Source: Bog-532 sp963775825
Lineage (GTDB): Bacteria > Actinomycetota > Actinomycetes > Streptosporangiales > Streptosporangiaceae
DNA: 64,000 bases
Assembly: GCA_963775825.1 (NCBI GenBank)
Contig: CAVZKY010000031.1
Coordinates: 248,001 to 312,000, forward strand
Reading direction: 5' to 3'
The position numbers and the translations under genes are program-made. The notes beneath the pieces are model-generated. The model saw nothing but the letters and a program-made list of their open reading frames with translations, made no database searches and was not told the DNA's origin. Below, in pieces: positions 26,685 to 38,913 of this stretch; within the stretch, counting starts at the first letter, position 1, and each line of letters opens with the position of its first letter.

Positions 26685-26999
26685 ATGCAGTGGCCGCTCA
26701 TGCGGATCGCCGTCGCCGAGCGCTCCATGGAGCCCGTGCTGTGCCCGGGTGACTGGCTGCTCGTCCGCCGGACGCGGCGGGTGCGGCCGGGCCAGATCGT
26801 GCTGGCCCGGCACCCCGGGCGCCCGGCGATGCTGATCGTGAAGCGCGCGGCCCGCCGGGAGCCCGGCGGCTGGTGGCTGGAGTCGGCGAACCCGGCCGCC
26901 GGGGCCGTGGACAGCGCGCGGTTCGGTGCGGTCCCGGACGCGCTGATCGAAGGCCGGGTCCTGCTGCGCTACTGGCCGCTGCCCCCGGCCCGCCGCTGA
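26685..26999 (+). CDS. sodX: NiSOD maturation signal-type peptidase SodX
   Basis: A 104-aa S26-family peptidase. ERSMEPVLCPGDWLLVRRTR contains the Ser of the SMEP box; the Lys of the catalytic dyad is in AMLIVKRAARREPGGWW. It lacks a membrane anchor, as usual for SodX, which removes the SodN propeptide in the cytosol. The shared 82-bp divergent region is probably the nickel-responsive control point, but no clear operator is seen. Confidence 0.92.
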   Translation: MQWPLMRIAVAERSMEPVLCPGDWLLVRRTRRVRPGQIVLARHPGRPAMLIVKRAARREPGGWWLESANPAAGAVDSARFGAVPDALIEGRVLLRYWPLPPARR

Positions 27000-27134
27000 C
27001 GCCACCGGTCATCATGCGCAACGGCCCCGGTGCCCCTGGCTCTCCGGGGCCGAGCGGCCCGGCCTGTCGCGGCCCAGCACGAAGGCCCCGGGCGGGCGAA
27101 GGCCCCGGGCAGGGGAAGGCGCCGCGCGAACGAC

Positions 27135-27162
27135 GGCCCCGCCCTGGTGTCAGGGCGGGGCC
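27135..27162. terminator. bidirectional terminator between sodX and the permease
   Basis: GGCCCCGCCCTG and CAGGGCGGGGCC form a perfect 12-bp stem with a GTGT loop, followed by TTCGTC. It lies between convergent genes and can serve both. Confidence 0.85.
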
Positions 27163-27177
27163 TTCGTCACTAGGTGG

Positions 27178-28863
27178 CTAGTGGACCCGTGGGTCCGGGG
27201 CGCCCTCGCCGGCCTGGCGGTTGACCAGGTTGAGCATCTCGTTCCGGGGCAGCCGCACCCGCTGCGCCCAGAAGTAGATGATCATGCTGAAGCCGAAGAC
27301 GACCAGGATGTCCCACCAGAACGGGATGTTGCCAGTGTTCGTCGGCGGCAACGGGTGCTTGTCGGAAGAGGGCGCGCCGCTGAACTGGCCCTGCCAGGCA
27401 ATGATGCCCATGCCGGCCAGGTAGAACGGCAGCCAGGTGGCGGAGCTCCAGTCCAGCGGCGGCCGCTTCGGGTCAAACGCCATCCAGATGCCGATCAGCA
27501 CGTAGCCGACTACGACACAGATCCCCAGCTTCCAGATCACCTCGAAGCCCGACCAGTAGATGAGCATGTTGGCCAGGAAGAACGCCAGCGGGGCGAGGAC
27601 CATGGCCCCTGGCATCCGGTACGGCCGCGGCGCCTCAGGGACCTGCCCGCGGAAGGCGCCCAGCGACAGCGGCGCCCCCGCGTACATCAGCACGCTCGCC
27701 GACGTGACCAGGCCGACCAGCGAGTGCCAGCTCGGGAACGGCAGCAGGAACAGCAGGCCGGCCGCGAACGCGAAGAGCAGGCTGAACCACGGTACGCCGT
27801 TGCGGTCGGTCCACTGGAAGATCGGCGGGAAATACCGGTTGCGGGCCAGGCCGTAACCCACCCGCGAGGTCGACGTCTGGTACATCAGCCCGGTGCCGAA
27901 GGGGGAGATGAAGGCGTCGAGCCGCAGCAGGACAGCCAGCCAGCTCAGCCCGACGATGCCCGCCAGGCCGGCGAACGGCCCGACGGCGATGGGGCTGGTG
28001 GACGGGATGGCCGCCCAGCCCCCCGGACCGCTGATCAGGTTGTGCGGGATCGCGCCGATGAACGTCAGCTGCAGCAGGAAGTAGATGGCGATGCCGATGC
28101 CGGTGGCGGTGAGGATGGCCAGCGGCAGGTTCCGCTGCGGGTTCTTGATTTCACCCGCGAGCTGGTCGGCCTGCTCGAAGCCGAGGTAGGCGAACACGAT
28201 GCCCGCCGAGGGGATGGCGGCGAACAGGGCCTTGATCCCGTAGGGCATGAAGCCGCCGCCTGCGCCCAGGTTGTGGGCCTGGAACTTGAACGCCAGGACG
28301 ATGATGGTCAGCACCGGGATGGCGACCTTCCACCACGTGATACCCGCGTTGACCTTGGAGAACAGGCGCATGGCCAGGAAGTTGATCGCCGTGAAGACCG
28401 CCAGCAGGATGACCGTCATGGCGAAACCGAGCCCGGTGACGTTGCTCGTGTTCGAGTCGTACAGGCCGTGCCAGTAGTACGAGCCGTACTGCATGACCGC
28501 GAAGCACTCGATCGGCGCGACCGTGACCGCCTGGAGCCAGGAGAAGAAGCCGAACGAGATGCCCGCGATACTGCCGAAGGCGAAGTGCGGGAACCGCGCG
28601 GTCCCGCCGGACACCGGGTACATCCCGCCGAGCTCGGCGTGCACGAGCGCGAGGATGATGACGATGACGCCGGCGATGATCCAGCCCAGCAGGGCGGCGG
28701 TGCCGGCGGCCTGAGCGGCGAGGAACGCGCCGAAGAGCCAGCCGGAGCCGATGATCGAGGTTTCGGACGCCCAGGTGGCGCCGATGAAACCCATTTCCCG
28801 CTTCAGGCCCACATCAGTGGGAGTGACTGCCTCGGCTCCCACAGATTCGGTGTTACTAGCCAT
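27178..28863 (-). CDS. APC-superfamily amino acid permease
   Basis: 561 aa with about 12 hydrophobic segments. The first helix carries the APC signature MGFIGATWASETSIIGSGWL, then GWIIAGVIVIILALVHAELG and YPVSGGTARFPHFAFG. GIVFAYLGFEQADQLAGEIK and NPQRNLPLAILTATGIGIAI mark the conserved helix 6-7 area. It probably imports an amino acid or amine by proton symport; the substrate is not predictable. ATG 28863. Confidence 0.9.
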   Translation of the reverse strand: MASNTESVGAEAVTPTDVGLKREMGFIGATWASETSIIGSGWLFGAFLAAQAAGTAALLGWIIAGVIVIILALVHAELGGMYPVSGGTARFPHFAFGSIAGISFGFFSWLQAVTVAPIECFAVMQYGSYYWHGLYDSNTSNVTGLGFAMTVILLAVFTAINFLAMRLFSKVNAGITWWKVAIPVLTIIVLAFKFQAHNLGAGGGFMPYGIKALFAAIPSAGIVFAYLGFEQADQLAGEIKNPQRNLPLAILTATGIGIAIYFLLQLTFIGAIPHNLISGPGGWAAIPSTSPIAVGPFAGLAGIVGLSWLAVLLRLDAFISPFGTGLMYQTSTSRVGYGLARNRYFPPIFQWTDRNGVPWFSLLFAFAAGLLFLLPFPSWHSLVGLVTSASVLMYAGAPLSLGAFRGQVPEAPRPYRMPGAMVLAPLAFFLANMLIYWSGFEVIWKLGICVVVGYVLIGIWMAFDPKRPPLDWSSATWLPFYLAGMGIIAWQGQFSGAPSSDKHPLPPTNTGNIPFWWDILVVFGFSMIIYFWAQRVRLPRNEMLNLVNRQAGEGAPDPRVH

Positions 28864-29175
28864 GCTCGATCCCTTTTCCGATCGTGCCCCGCAGGGCCGC
28901 CACCCGCGTGTCGGATCGTCGCGTTAGGCAGGTGAGCGCTATGTATGCAGTGAGTGAGAACATCGTAGAGATACGGCCGTGACCTGAGAAGTGGGGATGG
29001 GCGTCTTTTCGGTAACGCACGTCACGAACACCTACCCCCCATTGACGCTCCGTGTCTCTCCGGTCCGGCCGCCACCTCGTTGGGTCTGCCGGTAAGGGAA
29101 TACCCATCCGCCATTACAGACCCATGTCCGGTGCATTTCAAAGATGTCGCGGCCGGATCCGGCCACCGGGGATCC
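28864..29175. other. intergenic region upstream of the permease
   Basis: About 310 bp between the permease start and the CGNR gene end. It is less GC-rich than its surroundings and presumably holds the permease promoter. No gene or obvious operator is seen. Confidence 0.4.
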
Positions 29176-29757
29176 CTAGCCCCCGGCGGACTGTTCGGTT
29201 TCGGTCCCAGCGGAAGGCCCGCGCTGCCGCGCCCGAAAAGCGGTCACGTTGGCCCGGCTCAAGCAGCGCTCGGAGCAGTAGCGCCGGGACCGGTTGGTGC
29301 TGGTGTCGATGAAGACGCCCTGGCAGGGGGGTGCCTGGCAGACGCCGAACCGCTCGGGGCCCAGCTCGGTCAGCCGTATCGCAAGGCCCATCGCCGCGCC
29401 CGCCGCGTATTTGTCCGCGACGGTACCGCTCTCGGTGAAGTGCACGTGCCAGCGCTGGCCGTCGTGCCCGGACAGCTGCGGATGCACCGGGTGCCGGATG
29501 AGCAGCGAGTTCAGCCGGGCGGCGGCTTCGTCCCCGTCCCCGGCGGCGCAGGCGGCGAAGACCTTCCGGAACTCCGTCCGGAGCCCGCGCAGGGCCTCCA
29601 GGTCGCGGCGGGTCGCGCCGCTGCTGCTCAGGTGCTGCCGGACCGCCACCAGGTCGTGCAGGCCGTCCATGGTGGCCAGCCGGTCAACGTTGTCCTCGCT
29701 GTAGGAAGCCGTGTTGACCAGCCTGACGGCGAGTTCGGCGTATGTGGTGAGGTCCAC
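29176..29757 (-). CDS. CGNR-type zinc-finger regulator (ABATE domain)
   Basis: 193 aa from GTG 29757. The N-terminal ABATE-like region (YAELAVRLVNTASYSEDNVD, LRTEFRKVFAACAAGDGDEA) precedes a C-terminal zinc finger: CQAPPCQGVFIDTSTNRSRR then YCSERCLSRANVTAFRARQR. The canonical CGNR tetrad is replaced by CLSR. Family members are presumed transcription factors; target unknown. Confidence 0.8.
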   Translation of the reverse strand: MDLTTYAELAVRLVNTASYSEDNVDRLATMDGLHDLVAVRQHLSSSGATRRDLEALRGLRTEFRKVFAACAAGDGDEAAARLNSLLIRHPVHPQLSGHDGQRWHVHFTESGTVADKYAAGAAMGLAIRLTELGPERFGVCQAPPCQGVFIDTSTNRSRRYCSERCLSRANVTAFRARQRGPSAGTETEQSAGG

Positions 29758-29926
29758 ATCCGCTCCTGGCTGCGAGAGGTATCTGGCGTTCGGGCACGAA
29801 CTGTCTCGTAAGGGGCTACCCGCTGCGTCGTGTCTTACACCCGAGCGCTGCGTACTTCTGTGGCCGGTACGACACAATGTGCTAACGGGTGACCCCCGAT
29901 CCATCCGAAGAAGGCCGCGCGGCGCG

Positions 29927-30068
29927 CGCTACCGGCCCAGCGAGCCGGGCCCTTGGGCCCGGCGAGTGGCCGGTGTGTCGGCGAGGATCGCAGCGGGTCA
30001 CGGCGAGGCGCTCGCTACCGGCCCAGCGAACCGGGCCCTTGGGCCCGCTGAGTGGCCGGTGTGTCGGC
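29927..30068. repeat. 56-bp direct repeat (two copies, 86 bp apart)
   Basis: Copies at 29927-29982 and 30013-30068 share CGCTACCGGCCCAGCGA, the palindrome GGGCCCTTGGGCCC and GAGTGGCCGGTGTGTCGGC. A second G-rich pair (GGTTCCGGGGGGGTCGCCCC) follows at about 30105-30165. The region lies between a divergent regulator and the VOC gene. Confidence 0.8.
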
Positions 30069-30172
30069 TAGGTACCACCGCGCGGGCGCGAAGCGCAGCG
30101 GGGGGTTCCGGGGGGGTCGCCCCCCGGGCCAGCACCGGTTCCGGGGGGTCGCCCCCCGGGCAGTAGCACAGC

Positions 30173-30544
30173 ATGCGCATCAATTACGTGCTCGACTGCG
30201 CGGACCCGGACAAGCTCGCCGACTTCTGGGCCGCCGCACTTGGCCTGGAACGCAGCGGCTCCGGGGCGCCGTACGTCTCGCTGCGCGAACCCGGGACCGG
30301 CCGGCCGGAGCTGCTGCTGCAGCAGGTTCCCGAGCCGAAGCAGGGCAAGAACCGGATGCATCCCGACCTGCGGGTCACCGACAGCGCGGCCGAGGTGGCG
30401 CGACTGGCCGGCCTGGGCGCCACGGTATTGCGCGGCCCCTACGACGACGAGGGTCACCTGACCACCGTCATGACCGATCCGGAAGGCAACGAGTTCTGCG
30501 TCATCGTCTCTCCCGCCGGCTGGTGGCCAGAGCAGCCGGGATAG
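30173..30544 (+). CDS. VOC/glyoxalase-like protein
   Basis: 123 aa. RINYVLDCADPDKLADFWAA at the start, DLRVTDSAAEVARLAGLGA in the middle and MTDPEGNEFCVIV near the end are the typical betaalphabetabetabeta module motifs, with the C-terminal metal-ligand Glu/Asp region. It is a single-module Glyoxalase_6-like protein; substrate unknown. Followed 19 bp later by the oxidoreductase gene. Confidence 0.85.
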   Translation: MRINYVLDCADPDKLADFWAAALGLERSGSGAPYVSLREPGTGRPELLLQQVPEPKQGKNRMHPDLRVTDSAAEVARLAGLGATVLRGPYDDEGHLTTVMTDPEGNEFCVIVSPAGWWPEQPG

Positions 30545-30563
30545 GGGGCGATACTGTCATTCC

Positions 30564-31532
30564 ATGTTCGCAGTCTCTGCAATCCGTATTGACAAGGAAG
30601 ATCCGCTGCACGGCCTGGAGCTGGGGGAGCGGCCCGAGCCCAAGGTTCCGGGCGGCTGGACCACGGTCAGCGTGCGCGCCACCTCGCTGAACCATCACGA
30701 CCTGTGGACGCTGCGCGGGGTGGGTATCTCCCCCGACCGGCTGCCGATCGTGCTGGGCTGCGACGCGGCCGGGATCGACGAGGACGGCAACGAGGTCGTC
30801 GTGTACTCGGTCGTGGGCGACCCCGACGCCGGGGGCGGCGACGAGACGCTGGACCCGCGGCGCAGCCTGCTGTCGGAGCGGTACGACGGCACGTTCGCGG
30901 AACGGGTCGCGGTGCCGCGCCGTAACCTGGTGCCCAAGCCGGCGGCGCTGTCGTTCGAGGAGGCCGCCTGCCTGCCCACCGCGTACCTGACGGCGTACCG
31001 GATGCTGTTCGTCAAGTCCGGGGCCCAGCCGGGGTCGACGCTGCTGGTGCAGGGGGCGAGCGGTGGCGTGGCCACCGCGCTGATCCTGCTCGGCCGGGCG
31101 GCCGGCTTCCGGGTCTGGGTGACCAGCCGCAGCGCCGACAAGCGCCGCCTGGCCCTCGATCTGGGCGCGGACCAGGCGTTCGAGTCCGGCGCGCGGCTGC
31201 CCGAGCGGGTGGACGTCGTTATGGAGACCGTCGGCGCGGCAACCTGGTCGCACTCGGTGAAGTCCCTCAAACCCGGCGGCCGGATCGTGATCTCCGGCGC
31301 GACCAGCGGCCACGCCCCGCCGGCCGAGCTGCAGCGGATCTTCTTCCTGCAGCTGTCCGTGGTCGGGTCGACCATGGGCACCCAGGGGGAGCTGGGCCGG
31401 CTGCTGGAGTTCTGCGAGCAGACCGGTGTGCGCCCGCTGATCCATGCCCGCATGCCGCTCGCCGAGGCGCGCGAGGGCTTCGCGGCCCTGGCCCTGGGCG
31501 AGCAGTTCGGGAAGATCGTTTTCACGGTCTAG
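30564..31532 (+). CDS. zinc-independent quinone oxidoreductase (MDR family)
   Basis: 322 aa. GroES-like N-domain: VRATSLNHHDLWTLRGVG, LPIVLGCDAAGIDEDG. NADPH-binding domain: LLVQGASGGVATALILLG and VTSRSADKRRLALDLGAD. The catalytic-zinc cysteine pattern is absent, so a quinone oxidoreductase type of medium-chain reductase is likely. Probably cotranscribed with the VOC gene. Confidence 0.88.
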   Translation: MFAVSAIRIDKEDPLHGLELGERPEPKVPGGWTTVSVRATSLNHHDLWTLRGVGISPDRLPIVLGCDAAGIDEDGNEVVVYSVVGDPDAGGGDETLDPRRSLLSERYDGTFAERVAVPRRNLVPKPAALSFEEAACLPTAYLTAYRMLFVKSGAQPGSTLLVQGASGGVATALILLGRAAGFRVWVTSRSADKRRLALDLGADQAFESGARLPERVDVVMETVGAATWSHSVKSLKPGGRIVISGATSGHAPPAELQRIFFLQLSVVGSTMGTQGELGRLLEFCEQTGVRPLIHARMPLAEAREGFAALALGEQFGKIVFTV

Positions 31533-31884
31533 CTCGCTGCCCGGGGATTGTGGGCAGCTCAGTGGTCGTGGCCGCCCCTGGCGAGCGCTGTGGCCTGAAC
31601 CCCCCGTAATCAGGTGCCCCTGGTGCTGCTGTGACTGCCGAGTCATTTTCCGCGCCGCCGTATCCGGGCGGGACGCCGTACCCCGTGTCCCGCCCCGGGA
31701 CCCCGGCTTGCGGGGTGCATTCTCAGGGTTATTTCGCTGAAGATGCTCCCTATAGGACCGGAGCCCCGGCCGGGGTACCTCAGGTGCGCCTGCGCAGCGG
31801 ATGGGGCCGGGGATGCGGATGGGGCCGGGGATGCGGATGGGGCCGGGGATGCGGATGGGGCCGGGGATGCGGATGCGCCGGAGA
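31533..31884. repeat. intergenic region with 18-bp tandem repeat
   Basis: No gene is supported here. ATGGGGCCGGGGATGCGG is repeated four times at 31801-31872 with a fifth partial copy, just downstream of the PadR stop. Confidence 0.8.
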
Positions 31885-32949
31885 TCAGGCGCTTGGGGAT
31901 AAGGTCCCTGGCCCGGGGCCCGGCTCCGGGTGGGCGCCCGCCGGCGGAGCCGCCGGGCCCGTACCGGGTAGGCCGGTACCGGGTGGGCCCGTACCGGGTG
32001 AGCCTGCACCGGCTGACGGCGGCTGCCCGCCCGGCTCCTCCACCTCCACCGCCTCCAACGCCTCCGGTGCCAACCCCGTCTCATCAGGGGGGTCCCCGTG
32101 CGGGCCGCCCGCCGCGAAGATCTCGCTGCGGACCCGCTCCAGCGTCTCGTCGAGGATGATCCGCAGTTCGGTGAGCGCGTCCTCGCCCGCCGCGGCGCCC
32201 GACTGCCAGGCCAGCCGGCCCAGGTCGCGGACGAAGCCCTTGACCGTCTGCTCCAGGTCCCGCAGCGGGGCGACGTCAGGCCGGCCGGGCCGTCCCCGGC
32301 GCCCGGACGAGTCGGTCCAGCCCGCCCAGCTGGCCCACTCCCAGTCCCGCGCGGACGACCGGGCCTGCTCGCGTTCCTGCCGCGCCCATTCCTTCGCGTC
32401 GTCCCGGGCCCGCCGGGCGTTCTCCCGCGCTTCGTCCCGGACCCGCCGCGCCTGTTCCTTGGCCTCTTCCCGGCTCCAGCGACCCCGCTGCCGGACGTCC
32501 TCGGCCTGCGCACGCAGCTGGTCTCCCGGGGCCGGGCGCTCGCTGCCCGTCTCGTCCGGCTGCCGGGCGCTCCGGGCCGCCCAGGTCAGCTCCTCACGCA
32601 GGTTGCGCACCGTTTCGCGGACGTCTTCCTTGACCTCACGGACCACGTCCCGGACCGAGTCGGACAGTTCCTGCTCCAGCTCGGCCAGCTCGTCCTCGCG
32701 CTCGTGCAGCTCCTGGCGTCCCGCGTCGGTGATCCGGTATACCTTGCGCCCGTCCAGTTCATCGTGGGTGACCAGGCCTTCCTCTTCCAGCCGGGCCAGT
32801 CGCGGGTAGATCGTGCCGGGCGAGGGAGCGTACACGCCCATGAACTGGTCCCGCAGCATCCGGATGACCTCGTAGCCGTGCCGGGGCTCCTCGTCGAGCA
32901 GGCGGAGCAGGTAGAGCCGGAGCCTGCCATGCCGGAAAACCGGACTCAT
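31885..32949 (-). CDS. PadR-family regulator with long coiled-coil extension
   Basis: 354 aa. The N-terminal PadR winged helix is clear: LYLLRLLDEEPRHGYEVIRM, PSPGTIYPRLARLEEEGLVT, DGRKVYRITDAGRQELHERE. Residues ~85-205 are a highly charged coiled coil (REEAKEQARRVRDEARENAR), then a Pro/Gly tail (about 300-354). PadR proteins are usually 110-200 aa, so the extension is unusual. It follows a DUF4097 gene on the same strand after about 460 bp. Confidence 0.85.
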   Translation of the reverse strand: MSPVFRHGRLRLYLLRLLDEEPRHGYEVIRMLRDQFMGVYAPSPGTIYPRLARLEEEGLVTHDELDGRKVYRITDAGRQELHEREDELAELEQELSDSVRDVVREVKEDVRETVRNLREELTWAARSARQPDETGSERPAPGDQLRAQAEDVRQRGRWSREEAKEQARRVRDEARENARRARDDAKEWARQEREQARSSARDWEWASWAGWTDSSGRRGRPGRPDVAPLRDLEQTVKGFVRDLGRLAWQSGAAAGEDALTELRIILDETLERVRSEIFAAGGPHGDPPDETGLAPEALEAVEVEEPGGQPPSAGAGSPGTGPPGTGLPGTGPAAPPAGAHPEPGPGPGTLSPSA

Positions 32950-33108
32950 CGAAAACCTCCGGTGCGGAAACCCTGCCGTTCAGGGCGGGGAGGAGCGCCG
33001 GGTATGGCGCGGTACAGTTGGGGCGTCCTCAGGACCCGCCGCAGGGCATGCGGTGGCAGCGCGGTAAGCCTTCTCGGGTAGTTGACCTCGGCGATGATCC
33101 GCGAACCT

Positions 33109-33222
33109 CTTGCACACGGCTGACACCCCGCGAGGGATGCCAACTTCGCAGGGGCGGCGATACCGCGAGAGCCAAGCGGCGCCGCCCCTGTACTATGCTC
33201 AAATCTGTCAGCTGTGTGCAAG
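33109..33222. promoter_or_regulatory. 114-bp inverted-repeat element upstream of padR
   Basis: CTTGCACACGGCTGACA (33109-33125) pairs with TGTCAGCTGTGTGCAAG (33206-33222) with one mismatch. Inside, CAGGGGCGGCG (33149-33159) pairs perfectly with CGCCGCCCCTG (33180-33190). The nested pairing could be a structured leader RNA, an operator or a small terminal-inverted-repeat element. The surrounding 32950-33410 shows no gene. Confidence 0.55.
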
Positions 33223-33410
33223 GAATCCCGCGCCTTCAGGCGTGTGGAGGATGTCAACGAGTGTCGCCCTTCGTTTGCGCGTCGTCCTGCGTCCCGCCGC
33301 CGGTCGGCGCCGGATCGGTGGCCGCCGCCCACGGGTCCTGGACCCGTCTTCCAGCATCCGCCGGCCCGGCCTGCGCCCGGCCGGCCCGGGATCCGCCGTG
33401 CTGGGCCGCG

Positions 33411-34322
33411 TCACCCCGCTGGGCGCTGTCCCCCTTGGCCCCCTGCGGCGGTGCGGCCTGCGGCGGGCCGTCCGCGGCCGGTTCCGGCCTGCGGCGCGGC
33501 CTGCGGGGGGCCGTTCTGGTCGGTTCCAGCCTGCGGTGCGCGGCTGAGCAGGGTGACCCGGCCGGACAGGGTGGTCACCGAGATGTGACCGGTTCCGGCG
33601 CCCAGCGTACCGTTCACCGAGTGCGATCCAGGGGAGTGTGAGCTGCGCAGGCAGTCGAACTCGGTGAGCAGGCGGCCGGAGGTGGACCGCAGGCTGACCC
33701 GGGCGTCCGGCGCGGCCGGCAGCCGCAACGCGACGTCGGACGACACCGTGGCGACACGTACGTCGCCCGGCTTACCCAGGTAGACGTCGGCGGTCACCCG
33801 GCCGGTGACCGTCTTGGCGTCCAGCCGGTCCAGCGACCCGCCCGCGAGGGTCAGGTCTCCCGATACCGAGTTGAACGTGACCTGGCCGTTGATGTCCTGG
33901 GCCTCGACGTCGCCACCGACCGTGCGCGCGTCGACCTTACCGTTCAGCCCTTCCAGAGTGATCGCGCCCGAGACGCTCTTGACCGAGGTCCGGGCCGTGA
34001 CGCCGGACACGATCGCGGTCGCGGCCACCACGCCCACCTGGGCCGGGCAGTCCCGTGGCACCGTGACCATCAGCTCCGCGGAGTGGTTACGGGGCCGCAG
34101 CCATTCCAGCAGGCCATCCCAGGTCAGGTCCTCATAGCTGATCGTCAGCAGCCCGTCCTCGTGGGTCACGGTGAGCGGCTGGCCGCTGATCCGGGTGATG
34201 TCGAGCGCGGGGGCCTCACTGGTGGCCAGGATGGCCACCGAGCCGGCGATGGCCCGCACCCGCAGGGCGGTCACGTCGTCGAAGGCGAGACGCGTCGGTG
34301 CGTCCACTGTCCACTGCGGCAT
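33411..34322 (-). CDS. DUF4097-family beta-helical repeat protein
   Basis: 303 aa. Repeated beta-strand turns of the DUF4097 type are visible: ISGQPLTVTHEDGLLTISYE, VKSVSGAITLEGLNGKVDAR, TFNSVSGDLTLAGGSLDRL, VTLSGRVTLLSR-like C-end. The tail is Pro/Gln/Gly-rich. No signal peptide, so cytosolic. In many bacteria DUF4097 proteins neighbour PadR regulators; the same pairing is seen here. ATG 34322. Confidence 0.82.
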   Translation of the reverse strand: MPQWTVDAPTRLAFDDVTALRVRAIAGSVAILATSEAPALDITRISGQPLTVTHEDGLLTISYEDLTWDGLLEWLRPRNHSAELMVTVPRDCPAQVGVVAATAIVSGVTARTSVKSVSGAITLEGLNGKVDARTVGGDVEAQDINGQVTFNSVSGDLTLAGGSLDRLDAKTVTGRVTADVYLGKPGDVRVATVSSDVALRLPAAPDARVSLRSTSGRLLTEFDCLRSSHSPGSHSVNGTLGAGTGHISVTTLSGRVTLLSRAPQAGTDQNGPPQAAPQAGTGRGRPAAGRTAAGGQGGQRPAG

Positions 34323-34512
34323 CGGCTATCTCCGTTCACCATGGCGGTCCGGCGTGACTGGCTGGATGGCGCGGCTGAGCGTCTCCCTCAGTCATGTCAA
34401 TGCTCACGATATATCTTGTCTTGTGTTCGCCACAATGGGGCGTTTCGCCTGCTGAGCACGCCGCGGCCGGCGCTGGCGACGATACCGGGGCCAGCGCCGG
34501 GAGATGACGCGG

Positions 34513-34686
34513 TCAGTCGTCCTCGTCGAGCCGGGCCAGCCAGGTGGCGAGCCGGTCCACCGCGGTTTCGAACTCCGGGTTCAGGTCCACGAAGTCGCGC
34601 AGCCGCCCGGCCAGCCAGGACACGGCAACCTGTTCCTCGCCGCGCTGGTCTTCGAGCTCTTCTATGCCACGGTCGGTGAAGTACAT
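34513..34686 (-). CDS. DUF6104-type small protein (57 aa)
   Basis: ATG 34686 to TGA 34513. The protein reads MYFTDRGIEELEDQRGEEQV, then SWLAGRLRDFVDLNPEFET and ends LARLDEDD. This matches a short conserved actinobacterial family as I recall it. It lies 22 bp downstream of kgd on the same strand and may be cotranscribed. Function unknown. Confidence 0.75.
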   Translation of the reverse strand: MYFTDRGIEELEDQRGEEQVAVSWLAGRLRDFVDLNPEFETAVDRLATWLARLDEDD

Positions 34687-34708
34687 CTGCTCTCCGTGCG
34701 GCCAGCGG

Positions 34709-38598
<3,890 letters not shown>

Positions 38599-38913
38599 GC
38601 GGTGACTCAGAAGACACAGGAGATGTCGCCCTCTTCCGCACTTGAATGCAACTTTTGCTTAACATGAAGATTACCTGGCAGTACGGCCCCCGGGGCTGAA
38701 GAAGTTTAGGGTGCCAGCTCACCCTTATGTTTCCTGTCACCTTGTGTGATGACCGCGCGAACCGGGCGCGGCGCAACGGCGGTCTCCCTGAGCTGCGCCG
38801 ACTTTCAAAAACCGGCCCGATCAAGCGGCCGGACGGTAGGATCGCGGCGTCGGGGACCTAGGCCAGCTTCACGTTCCGCCTGGCCTGTGTCCTGCCCAGC
38901 TCTGAGGGAAAAG

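Noticed and set aside
27181..28935. Long plus-strand open frame (584 codons)
   Set aside because: It is antisense to the APC permease and is rich in Arg, Gln and His, as expected for a GC-rich shadow frame.
28856..29107. Small minus-strand frame upstream of the permease
   Set aside because: It overlaps the permease start in another frame and has no conserved features.
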